Source: an uncultured bacterium
GTDB lineage: Bacteria > Verrucomicrobiota > Kiritimatiellia > RFP12 > UBA1067
Length of the DNA stretch: 64,000 nt
Direction of reading: 5' to 3'
Assembly: GCA_902799955.1 (NCBI GenBank)
Contig: CADCCQ010000056.1
Location: 1-64,000, forward strand
Below the pieces are notes generated by a model. That model was not told the origin of the DNA. It ran no database searches and worked only from the letters and a program-made list of their open reading frames with translations. Made by a program: the position numbers and the translations under genes. Position 1 is the stretch's first letter, and every line of letters starts with the position of its first letter. Shown here in pieces: positions 25,484 through 35,500 of the stretch.

Positions 25484-25583
25484 GCATATTTGCGCCTACT
25501 CCACCACTGGGGTCAGACCCCAGCCCGTACCGCACCAATCACGCGCTTACAGTCAAACATATACAGAAAAGATCCCCTTAGTC

Positions 25584-26534
25584 CTACTTAATAAAGTACC
25601 ATTCCGAATCTGCGTAGTCAATTATATTAGGCAAGCTGACAACAGTATATCTTCGAATCAAACCCGTGTTCGTCGCCGCTGCATCGCCCTTAACCCAAGA
25701 CGGATCTCGTTCCTGGACAATCGATTCTATGCCGACAAATGAAAGACACTTCCCGCAAAGGCTGTCTAAGCCAATTTTCATAGCCTCCATTGGCCTGCCT
25801 TTCGGACGGTGGAAGTCTGGATCGGGCTGAGGCGGATAGCATCCGCCGTCTCCGAATTCAAACACCACCTGAATTTCTTTGCCTCCCTGCGTGCCTAAAC
25901 GCGGGAAACGGAAATCAATGTAATACCGATTTTCACCTTGGCAATCTCGCCTGCAAAGTATTCCAGTCGCATACGCTGGTTCTCCAAAACCCCTTGCAAG
26001 AAGCGGACGAAACACAGACACACCACTATCCGCCTTTTGCTGTCGAGTTTGCGGTTCGGAGTTTAGTATCTGTACAAGCTTGAAAAATCTTTTGTACCCA
26101 TATCCACACTGCATTTGAACCGGAATGACAAACATCTCATACATCCAATTCTGCTCAAATGGAGAGATTTCAGAAACGCTTTCATACCCGACCATCCAGA
26201 TCTTGCGATTGCAAACTTGATCAAGAAGTGCTTTGTCGCCTCGAACATATATCTTTTCCTTGATATCTGACCTTTCCAGTCGCAGCGTGTATTCAACACC
26301 TGTCTGAGCATTCGTTTGTTTATCCACAACGCCCCACAATTCCAATCTCTCACCAAAGGAGTTGCCCAACATTGGCTTAAGCTCAGAATATTGGCCTGAC
26401 GAATCTCGGATGATAAACTCTCTCGCATGAACTGGGCCCTTGACGCAATCCGCCACCTGAGCGTTTTCTGCCCCATGAGCGGTTGCAACAGCCATGCTGA
26501 CCAGCACACCTAAAAAGCACTTCGAATTATACAT
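25584..26534 (-). CDS. Exported protein paired with RHS fragment 2, candidate immunity
   Basis: 316 residues from ATG 26534, which has GAGGG 9 nt upstream; an earlier ATG at 26543 lies 3 nt after the RHS stop. It has a signal peptide (MYNSKCFLGVLVSMAVATAHG). The mature part has several Cys pairs (CGYGYKRFF, CRRDCQG, CGKCLSF) suggesting disulfides. No family recognised. Position directly behind a distinct RHS tip makes it a candidate cognate immunity protein acting in the periplasm. Confidence 0.75.
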   Translation of the reverse strand: MYNSKCFLGVLVSMAVATAHGAENAQVADCVKGPVHAREFIIRDSSGQYSELKPMLGNSFGERLELWGVVDKQTNAQTGVEYTLRLERSDIKEKIYVRGDKALLDQVCNRKIWMVGYESVSEISPFEQNWMYEMFVIPVQMQCGYGYKRFFKLVQILNSEPQTRQQKADSGVSVFRPLLARGFGEPAYATGILCRRDCQGENRYYIDFRFPRLGTQGGKEIQVVFEFGDGGCYPPQPDPDFHRPKGRPMEAMKIGLDSLCGKCLSFVGIESIVQERDPSWVKGDAAATNTGLIRRYTVVSLPNIIDYADSEWYFIK

Positions 26535-26546
26535 ATCACACATCCC

Positions 26547-28877
26547 TCAATTCTGGGGTTTCACGGGCTTAATCTTAGAGTGATCAATCCGCGGATCATT
26601 TTTCCCAGCAACAATCCAACCGCCACAAGCAACACACCATACCTCTTGGTTATAAGCGTCCCTCATTGAGCCTTGCCACTCTCCAAGATCAGCCTTTAAA
26701 ACCGTCATGCAAGCTATTTGTTTCCGTTTGAAGATATCACCTTCACCATCATTGTTTTCATCTGGATTATGAATTCCGTCTGCATGAAAGAAATTTCCGC
26801 AACCATCATAATATGCATAATCAAAGCGACAGTTCTCATCTCCACCGTCCCTATGTTTTCGTTGCCAATTTGACATATCCACCTCCCCAGTATTCTGATC
26901 AACCTTAATCTCTGATTCTGCAGTTCCTTTTTTTGAATCCCACAGATGAATTGAATATATGATTGGAGATTCATTGTCTCTACATGTTTTGCAACGCACC
27001 ATCTCGCCTTTTTTCTTCTGTGCATTTTCGAGCTTTGCATAGCAATGCACTTGCTCTTTTTTTAATAAATCAATGTCGACACCTACATGACAGGAAACAA
27101 TGCCTATGCACCCCCTTGCCAATGTCTCTCGATACCATCTCTTTTCCTCTGGAGTCAATTTGCGCCCTACACGCCGTTCAATCCTTGCGATAAAATCAGA
27201 CAAGTAGTCCTCGAAGGAAATAGCCTTTTCCAAACCCAAGACATCAATATGATTGTAACCATCATTGGATAAAAGACGGTAAAGGTTAGAAACATGCGGC
27301 AGTTCATCTCTGCTCGTCCATCTCCCGTCCACTGGATTGTAATGTCTGTAGTTGTAGTACAGCAGACCTAAGGCACCGTCTGCACACTCCGCCGAGAACC
27401 TAAACGGATTATACTCGCGGAAGTCATAGGCCGTTACAGGCGTGCTGCGGCTTGTCGCTGCGACAGCTCCGAATGGCGCGTATTCGTAGTGCGCGGCGAT
27501 TCCGTTCGCCTGCTGGAAAAAGACGAGCTCAGACACGTTCTTGTTGCCGTCGTGTGTATAGAAGAGGTTGTACTGTCCGTACTTCTGGAGGACTAGCGGG
27601 CGTGTCGCGACCGGCTCCGAAGGATCCCATCCGAACACGAGGTCGATGGCGTTGTTGGAGGCACCGTTTAGGCGCTGGATGCAGAGATAACCGTCGTACA
27701 CGAAACGATGGTGAGCGTTAGTAGCGCCGCCAACTGTTTCAATATACTCCACCCTCCTTCCCATACGGTCGAACTTCATCGTGATGTTCGTGTTTCCGCA
27801 CGACCACAGAACAGGACGGTTCTCACCATTGTAAGTCACAGACCAGATACCCGTCGAGGTCTTTACGAGCGTTTGGTTGCCGTCGTCGTCGAACTGCGGC
27901 AGGAACACGCCAGCGTCTTCCACGATGTTCGTGTACTGGTTGAGGGCGTTGGCTACATATGTGCGATTTGTGCCGAGGTCGAGCGACGAGATGCGGTTCC
28001 CGATGTCGTCGTACTGGTAGGTGTACTCCGTCAGGTTCGTGGCCGCCGTGTCCTTCGTCCCTGACACGAGTTCGCTCCTGTCGTTGTATCCGTAGTGGTC
28101 GGTGCGTGCCTCGCTCATCATCGAGCCCGAGCGGGTTATCGCGGTGCGCCTTCCCGCCGCGTCGTTCACGTAGTCGTACTGCGAGATTACGCCTCCGTTG
28201 ATGTGGTTCTGCACCTGCGTCAGCAGGTCGCGGCTCTGCTCGTAGGTGTAGTACGCCGAGCCGGAGCCGCCGTACTGGAGGCGGCTCTTGAGATCCGTAC
28301 CGGGGAGGTAGTAGTATGTGAACCAGACGCCCGCCATCATCACGCGCTTCATGCGGCCAGTGTCCGCCTCGTACTCGATTATGTTCTTGCGAGAGTTGTC
28401 TATCGTGTACCCCAGGTCGCGGCCGAATGCGTCGCGGTGGTGAGCAAGCGTCTTGCCGTAGAGACCCGTCGTCGCCTCCGATACGACCTCGCCATAGTCG
28501 TTGTAGGCCGTGACGGTGGTCCCCGCCGCGGCCGTCGCGGACACCTGCCGACCCATCGCATCGTACGCGAGCGCAATGGACGGTGTGCCGTCCGAGTAGG
28601 CCGTGTTCGTCAGGTTGTTCCAGCCGTCGTAGGAGTAGGTAGTGACGATGCCGCGAGCCCATATGCGCGTCGCGAGATTTCCATTGGGTGTGTAGGTGTA
28701 TACGGGGCCGTTGCCGTCGGCGTAGACTTTGTTGGTCATACAACCCGATGCCTCGTAACGGAGCCAAGTCGTGACGTTCCCAGAATCTGGCCCAAGTGAT
28801 TTTTTGCAATAGGTCATCATTGTTGATTTGTTGCCGAACACCTTGGCTGTGATTTCAACCATTTTATGACTATTCAC
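26547..28877 (-). CDS. Orphan RHS fragment 2 with distinct Cys-rich tip
   Basis: 776 residues from a GTG at 28877 (ATG 28862 also possible), without signal peptide. From about residue 40 it is near-identical to the 3' third of the full RHS gene (NGNLATRIWARGIVTTYSYD, YDAMGRQVSATAAAG, MMAGVWFTYYYLPGTD, YEYAPFGAV, LLYYNYRHYNPVDGRWTSRD). After HIDVLGLE there is a tip of about 225 residues. It contains RKLTPEEKRWYRETLARGCI then GIVSCHVG, and HCYAKLENAQ. GCIG...CY spacing may mark a Cys catalytic centre, but I cannot name the family. It is a displaced toxin-tip cassette. Confidence 0.8.
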   Translation of the reverse strand: MNSHKMVEITAKVFGNKSTMMTYCKKSLGPDSGNVTTWLRYEASGCMTNKVYADGNGPVYTYTPNGNLATRIWARGIVTTYSYDGWNNLTNTAYSDGTPSIALAYDAMGRQVSATAAAGTTVTAYNDYGEVVSEATTGLYGKTLAHHRDAFGRDLGYTIDNSRKNIIEYEADTGRMKRVMMAGVWFTYYYLPGTDLKSRLQYGGSGSAYYTYEQSRDLLTQVQNHINGGVISQYDYVNDAAGRRTAITRSGSMMSEARTDHYGYNDRSELVSGTKDTAATNLTEYTYQYDDIGNRISSLDLGTNRTYVANALNQYTNIVEDAGVFLPQFDDDGNQTLVKTSTGIWSVTYNGENRPVLWSCGNTNITMKFDRMGRRVEYIETVGGATNAHHRFVYDGYLCIQRLNGASNNAIDLVFGWDPSEPVATRPLVLQKYGQYNLFYTHDGNKNVSELVFFQQANGIAAHYEYAPFGAVAATSRSTPVTAYDFREYNPFRFSAECADGALGLLYYNYRHYNPVDGRWTSRDELPHVSNLYRLLSNDGYNHIDVLGLEKAISFEDYLSDFIARIERRVGRKLTPEEKRWYRETLARGCIGIVSCHVGVDIDLLKKEQVHCYAKLENAQKKKGEMVRCKTCRDNESPIIYSIHLWDSKKGTAESEIKVDQNTGEVDMSNWQRKHRDGGDENCRFDYAYYDGCGNFFHADGIHNPDENNDGEGDIFKRKQIACMTVLKADLGEWQGSMRDAYNQEVWCVACGGWIVAGKNDPRIDHSKIKPVKPQN

Positions 28878-28917
28878 TCGCTAGCGTGGACGGACCGATT
28901 ATGCCTTTCTAACAGCT

Positions 28918-29505
28918 TTAGTGATGAAGTGTTTTTGTTTGCTCATCGCTTTCGTTATATAGTCTTCGTCGTTGTAGAATAGGATGTTCATACACCCAAG
29001 ACCAAATGCTTCCATCAACTTGACATACAGAGAGTTTGATAATGCCACTTTTATATGTAGCCGGGCGATGTTGTCCTCTGTCGACAATTAGTAAATTGGA
29101 AATATCAAGCCTCATAAGCAAAGATGTATTACGGATAGGAAAGATTCTCATTTCTGACACAGTTTGTTTTGTAGGTATACAAGCAATAACATTCCACGGA
29201 CATCCATGTGCATGATATGGCATAGCGAGATTATCATCACCCACAATGTCTCCACGAGAATAAGCTGAAATCATATGGTGTGGACCCCAAGGCTCTCCAA
29301 CTTCAAGAACTATATCCGAATATTCGTTAGAATAGTAAAAAGTTCGCCAAGATTCTACATCAGAAAGAGAATACTCACCGATTTCATCCCAATTAAATTT
29401 CTCTATTGTCTCAGACAGATTTTTGGGGGGCGCTATGCTACAACCTTCAAGAGTAAATATTGATACAAGACCAATGATTACGGTGTTAGGAAAAGCATTT
29501 CTCAT
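28918..29505 (-). CDS. Lipoprotein paired with the full RHS protein, candidate immunity
   Basis: 195 residues with a lipobox (FTLEGC) after a short signal sequence. GAGGAGG precedes ATG 29505, 49 bp after the RHS stop. The mature part has no family I recognise. A lipoprotein facing the periplasm would be the right place to block a peptidoglycan-active tip, so immunity to the 3D-domain tip is the leading hypothesis. This is inferred from position only. Confidence 0.75.
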   Translation of the reverse strand: MRNAFPNTVIIGLVSIFTLEGCSIAPPKNLSETIEKFNWDEIGEYSLSDVESWRTFYYSNEYSDIVLEVGEPWGPHHMISAYSRGDIVGDDNLAMPYHAHGCPWNVIACIPTKQTVSEMRIFPIRNTSLLMRLDISNLLIVDRGQHRPATYKSGIIKLSVCQVDGSIWSWVYEHPILQRRRLYNESDEQTKTLHH

Positions 29506-29554
29506 GAATGTGACCTCCTCATTACGAAGTGAACACTAAGGCACTATTGCTATA

Positions 29555-32500
29555 TCAAAGGTTATCGCATGGCGTATTTCCTCCAGTTCTTTTATGTGTA
29601 GCAAGATTTAATTTCACACCAATATTTTCTACTTTACCACATTTTATACATTCATCATGGTCTTGTTTCCCAATGTCAAAACGACACAATTTATCAGTAG
29701 GAACAACTATTTTTCCTCCCCTATCGTGAACCGTCTGCGTGATTTCTTGGCCATTAAGTGTGTATGTAATTGTACTACCGAATGGTATTGAACGCGGAGC
29801 TGCCACCACGCCTTCTGTAAATTTAGTTCCGTCAGCAGTTATGCCAGACGCATTATCGCCGCAACAAATCTTGCAAACGCAATAATATGTAAGAGTTGCC
29901 TTTATAGCCAATTCTTTTCCCTGTGAAGCTATATGAGCGGCTTCGGTTTTGGGTCCCCATTGACCATCAGCAGGAGGAGATAGAAGTCCCGCATTAATTA
30001 ACAACATTTGGTATTCTTTAATCTTTTGAACCGTTTTAGGTCCTAAAATGCCATCGGTTTTTGACCCAACTATACACTGTATTGATTTAACGCTTCTATC
30101 GCTAGTCAACCCCAAATAATCAAATCCTGAAAGTGATGAGTTCAAAACAAAAACATATGTATTCAGATCCAAATCCTCCTCTGGATCGCGTTGATGCCAT
30201 CTGCCATATTCCTCATTGTAATGCCTGAAGTTATAATATACAACGCCCAAGATATCATCAACATATTCAGACGAAAAGTGGAACGGATTGTACTCGCAGA
30301 AGTCGTACGCCGTCACGGACGTGCCGCTGCCAGTCGACACAACAGAGCCGAATGGGGCGTACTCGTAGTGCGCGGCGATTCCGTTCGCCTGCTGGAAGAA
30401 GACGAGCTCAGACACGTTCTTGTTCCCGTCGTTGGTGTAGAAGAGGTTGTACTGCCCGTACTTCTGTAGGATAAGCGGGCGTGTCGCCACCGGCTCCGAA
30501 GGATCCCAGCCGAACACGAGGTCTATGGAATTGTTGGCAGCGGCATTGAGCCGCTGGATGCAAAGGTATCCGTCGTACACGAAGCGATGGTGGGTATTTG
30601 TCACACCGCTTACCATCTCGACGTATTCGACGCGCCGGCCCATGCGGTCGAAGGACATTACGATGTTCGTCGCGCCGCACTCCCACAGGACAGGGCGGTT
30701 CTCGCCGTTGTAGGTGACCTGCCATACGCCGGTTGAGGTTTTAATTAAAGTCTGGTTGCCGTCCAGATCGAACTCCGGCAGGAATCCGCCCGCGCCTTCA
30801 ACGATGTTCGTGTACTGGTTGAGGGCATTGGCTGTATAGGTTCTGTTTGTGCCGAGGTCGAGCGAAGAGAGGCGGTTGCCGATATCATCGTACTGATAGG
30901 CGTATTCGTTCAGCGTCGCGTTCTTGACGGCATTGGTCAGCTCATTGCGGTCGTTGTAGCCGTAGTAGTCCGTCCTTGTCTCGCTCATCATCGAGCCCGA
31001 GCGGGTTATCGCGGTGCGCCTTCCCGCCGCGTCGTTCACGTAGTCGTACTGCGAGATGACCCCGCCGTTGATATGGTTCCTTACCTGCGTCAAGAGGTCG
31101 CGGCTCTGCTCGTAGGTGTAGTAGGCCGATCCCGAGCCGCCGTACTGGAGGCGACTCTTGAGGTCTGTCCCTGGGAGGTAGTAGTATGTGAACCAGACGC
31201 CCGCCATCATCACGCGCTTCATGCGGGCGGTGTCCGCCTCGTACTCGATGATGCTCTTGCGGGAGTTGTCTATCGTGTACCCCAGGTCGCGGCCATAGCC
31301 GTCGCGATGGTGAGCAAGCGTCTTGCCGTAGAGGCCCGTCGTCGCCTCGGACGCGACCTCGCCATAGTCGTTGTAGGCCGTGACGGTGGTCCCCGCCGCG
31401 TCCGTCGCCGACACCTGCCGCCCCATCGCGTCGTAGGAGAGCGATATCGACGGCGTGCCGTCGGAATAGGTCGTCGAAACAAGCTGGTTCCAGCCGTCAT
31501 AAGCGTAGCTCGTGACGACGCCGCGCGCCCATGTGCGCGTCGCGAGATTGCCGCTGTCGGTGTAGGTGTAGGTCGGGCCGTGGCCGTCCGCATACGTCTT
31601 CGCGAGGAGGAGCCTGGTCGCCTCGTCGTAGATCCAGGTAGTAGTGTCGCCCTGCGGCGCGCTGGGGTCAGTGCGCCCTACCGTCTCATCCCTGAAGGTC
31701 GTCATGTTCGTCATGACGTTGAAGGCGTCGTAGGCGTAGGTCACGGGGTAGGTGCCGCCGCCCTCGTAAACCTTGTTGCCGCGAAGGTCGTATTCGTACA
31801 CCATCGCGACGCCCAGCGCGTTCGTGACCGCCGCAAGGCGGCCCGCCGCGTCGTAGGCGTAGCTCGTCGTCGCGCCCGTCGCGTCCGCCGTCGAGGCGAG
31901 GCGCCCAAGCGCGTCGTAGGCGTTGGTCGTCGCGTTGCCACGTCCACCGGTCTTGACGACCGCACGGCGGTATGCGTCGTACGCGACCGTGTTCGTGACG
32001 GCGGAATGGGAGACGGAGAGCGTCACGACGCCGTCCACCGATTCCGTCAGCGAGAGGTTCGTCGCCTCGGGGACGCGCTCGTACGAGAGGCGCGTCGATG
32101 TCGCGGGGTCAAACTCCGCCCACGCTTCGGTCGCGTTGCCGCGCACGTCGATCAACACGCTGCGCGACTCGTTCGCGAGGGTGAGCCCGGACACCTGCGC
32201 CATGTTCGTGGTGACGAGAGGTGCGATGGACGGGTCGGAGCAGAACTGCACGCCCGTCGCCACGCGCCACACTTCGCCATCGACGATTTCGTTCTCTACC
32301 AGGCTCTGCGAAGCGCGGAACGCGCCGTCCGCCGAGCGGACGACGGATACGAGGTCGCCCCACTGGTCGTACATCCGCGTCTCCGTTGGCTCGCCGGTCG
32401 ACGCAGTGGCGATGAGCTGGCCCCTCGCGTTGTACGTGCGCTCCGTCGTCAGGGTCGAGCCGTTCGCGCCCGGGCGCTCCTCGCGCACGACCTCGCCGAA

Positions 32501-35500
32501 GCCGTTGCGGTACGTCTTCGCCCAGCGCGCGCCGTCCGGCGAGAGGTAGTTCACCTTCTCCCACCTCAACCCGTCCGACGTCACGCCGTACGCGTGGTAT
32601 TCGGGCGTTACGGCGGTTCCCGTCACGGAGGCGAGCGAGCCGTCGGGGTTGATTGTCGTCACGCGCGTTCCGCCCGAGGGGAGCGTGACTGTCGTCGTCC
32701 TCCCGTCGGCGGAGTAGGCGTATGCCGTCACGAGGCCGTGTTCGTCAGTCTCCGAGACGACGCGCCCCTCCCCGTCGTACGCCCACAGGCGCGTCCGCGC
32801 CTCGCAGCCGTCCGCCGTGTCCGTCTCGCGGACGACACGCCCGTCGGCGTCGTACTCGTACGCCGTCGCCACCGCGCCGTGGCGGCCGTACCTGACGGAC
32901 GAGACCTTCGCCTTCGCCGCGTCGTATGAGTTCGTCGTGGCGATCCCGTCCTCGCCGAGCGTCCACACGGGGCCGGTGCAGATCCAGTCGGCGGACGACG
33001 ATTTGCCGTCGGAGCGGACGGACGAGACGACCTTGTGCGACGCGCTGTAGCGGTTCGTCGTCCAGGCGGTCTCGCGCCACTCGCCGCCAACAAGCGCGTA
33101 GTCATGGACGGTGACGGCGTTTCCGGATGCATCGTATGACGTCACGCGGCGGATCGACTTCCCGTCGACGACTAGGAAGCCACCGTCTGCGGACCACACG
33201 CCCTCGTTGCGCGTCTCGGTCCAGGAGAAGTCGGCGCCGACGGGCGAGTAGTCCGTCCGCACGGCGCGTCCCGCCTCGTCGACGGAGAGGGTCGTGCGCC
33301 CCTGCGCGTCGAGGTCGCGGAAGCTCGTCCGCGACTCGTTCCCGGCGCGACGGACGCGCGTGACGCGGTTCGACGCGTAGACGGTCTCCTCGTCCTCGAC
33401 GGTGACCCCGTTCTCCGTCACCACGCGACGGCGCGGGCGGCGGTCCACCACGCCGCCGGACGCCCCGTCGTCCGAATAGGACCACGAAGTCGAGCGGAGG
33501 ATCCCGCCCCTCACCGCCGCCGTCTCGTTCGTGACGCGGTTCCAGCCGTCGTAGAGGTACGAGGTCTGGAGCCCGGTGCCGTTGACGTCCGAGGCGACGG
33601 TGCCTGTGTCGTTCCGCTCGGCGGAGTAGAGGGTACGTCCGCCGACGACGCGCGAGGTCTCCATGATTTCCCTGTCCGAGACGTCGAGCACGGACGACTC
33701 GGCGCGGACGACTCCGCCCGTCGCGTCGAGCGTCGCGAGCGTCGCGTTCCACGCGCGGGCGACCCCGTCGTACGAGATCGTCTTCGCCACCGTCCTGGCG
33801 GCGTCCGTCCCCGGCGCCTTCGTGAACGTCCAGTCCTGCGCCGAACTGTCATAGACCCACTCGGAGTGGAACTGGAACTGCTCATTCCGGTATTCGTGGA
33901 GGTGGAACGTCGATACGCCATCACCCGAAAAGGTAAAGGTCTTCGCAACCGCGCCGGACGGTCCGCTCCACGTAACGCGGTATGACGTGCCGGAAAGCGC
34001 CTCCACGTCCATGCGTCCGTCGGCGCGCGAGACGACGGACGTGATTGCGCCGGAGCCCGCGTCGCGGAGAACGTCGATGCCGAGGCCCTCGACGGGGACC
34101 GCCTCCCCGTCGGCGGGGGTCAGCGACTTGACCGACCCGTCGGGCCAGTAGGTTATCTCCGTCCTGTCCTCAAGGACCTCGACGAGGAAGCCGTCCTCGT
34201 CATAGCGGACGCCGCGCGCGAGGCCGGCTGACATGCCGGCGGGGCGTCCGTCCCTGTATTCCGTGGCCTCGCCGAACGGATCGACGGTCACGACGTCCAG
34301 CGGACTCGCGTCCCTGCGCGACACGACGCGGCGGCACATCGGATGGTCGTAGACGAGCGCCGCAGGGGTCCAGAGCCGCCCGGCGGGTCCCGTCTCCCGT
34401 ATCGCGAGCCGCCCGACGGGAAGTCCCGCGATCCAAGGCGTCCGCCCGAAGTTCTGCGAGAACTCCACGCACCCGTTCGCGGCCGTCGTCCCCTCGCCGC
34501 AGTCGCAGTCGCACTTCCTCGCCTTCTCCGGCATGGCGCTGAACGACACGACGCCCTTGTCGACCTGACGTCCATCCTCCAGGAGCACGAACCGCACCTT
34601 CCCGACCTTGTTCGTCCCTTTCCAGGAGTCTGATCCGGCGTCGGCGTACGCCTGCGCGGTCTCCCCGCCGCTCCCATCCACCACGATGCCGTCAGCCTTG
34701 TCAACATACGCGATCTTATACGCGCTCCCGGGCTTCTTCGTGCCGTCTATCGTCGCCGTCGCGCGCGGCGAGCCGCCCATCTTCGGCGAGAACCTCACGC
34801 TCTGCCGGTCAAGAACGAGCCAGACGTCGTTGGTGCCTTCCGAGAACGAGAAGGTGCATGACACGCCCGCCGGGCCGCCGATGCTCGACATCTTCATGGA
34901 CACGGGATAGCTGATGCCCCCGACGAGGACGCCGGAGACGACCTGTCCGGGCGTATCGTTGGGATACGACGCCGACGCCGTCAGGTCGCCGATGCTCAGC
35001 TCCACGTAGTCGTCGCCCGCGACCTGCAGCGCATACGTCCCCGTGGCAGGGGGCGTGAACCATCCGCCCTTGACCACGACCTCGCAGACGTTGCTGTAGT
35101 ACGTCCCGTCCACGTGGAAGTCGAACGGCCACGACACCGTCGTCGTCCCGCCGCCGCCGGAAAGGCCGTAGATGGAAAAATCACCGTGCGGCTTGCTGAT
35201 CACGACATTGGCCGTGAAGACTCCGCCGAACCCGGAGGCGCCGTCGGGAACGTCGCGGAGCGGAACGCCGCGCGCCGCAGCGGCCGGGGCGGGCGCAGGC
35301 GCAACCAGAACGGACTCGGTCGGAGCGGGGGACTTCCCGGCGGACCGGGCGGAATCGGCCTTGGACGCCGGCGAGGGAACCGTCCCCTCCGGCGCACGGG
35401 CGTCAGGAGAAGGCGCCGGCAACGCACCGGCCCCGGTCGCCGCCTCGATGGAGGAGCCGTCAAGCGCGAACACGAACACGCCGACCGCGTCGGGCCACTC

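Larger units (their letters stand above)
24586..25516. mobile_element. REP-associated tyrosine transposase unit with 19-bp inverted ends
   Basis: CTGACCCCAGTGGTGGAGT (24586-24604) and its exact reverse complement (25498-25516) bound a 931-bp unit that holds one Y1-type transposase gene. The right end continues into the palindrome TGGGGTCAGACCCCAG (25509-25523). Inside the left end GTGGTGGAGTAA is repeated. Confidence 0.85.

Noticed and set aside
31073-32929. 618-residue plus-strand ORF
   Set aside because: Antisense of the RHS YD-repeat region; composition is Arg/Val-rich without any motif.
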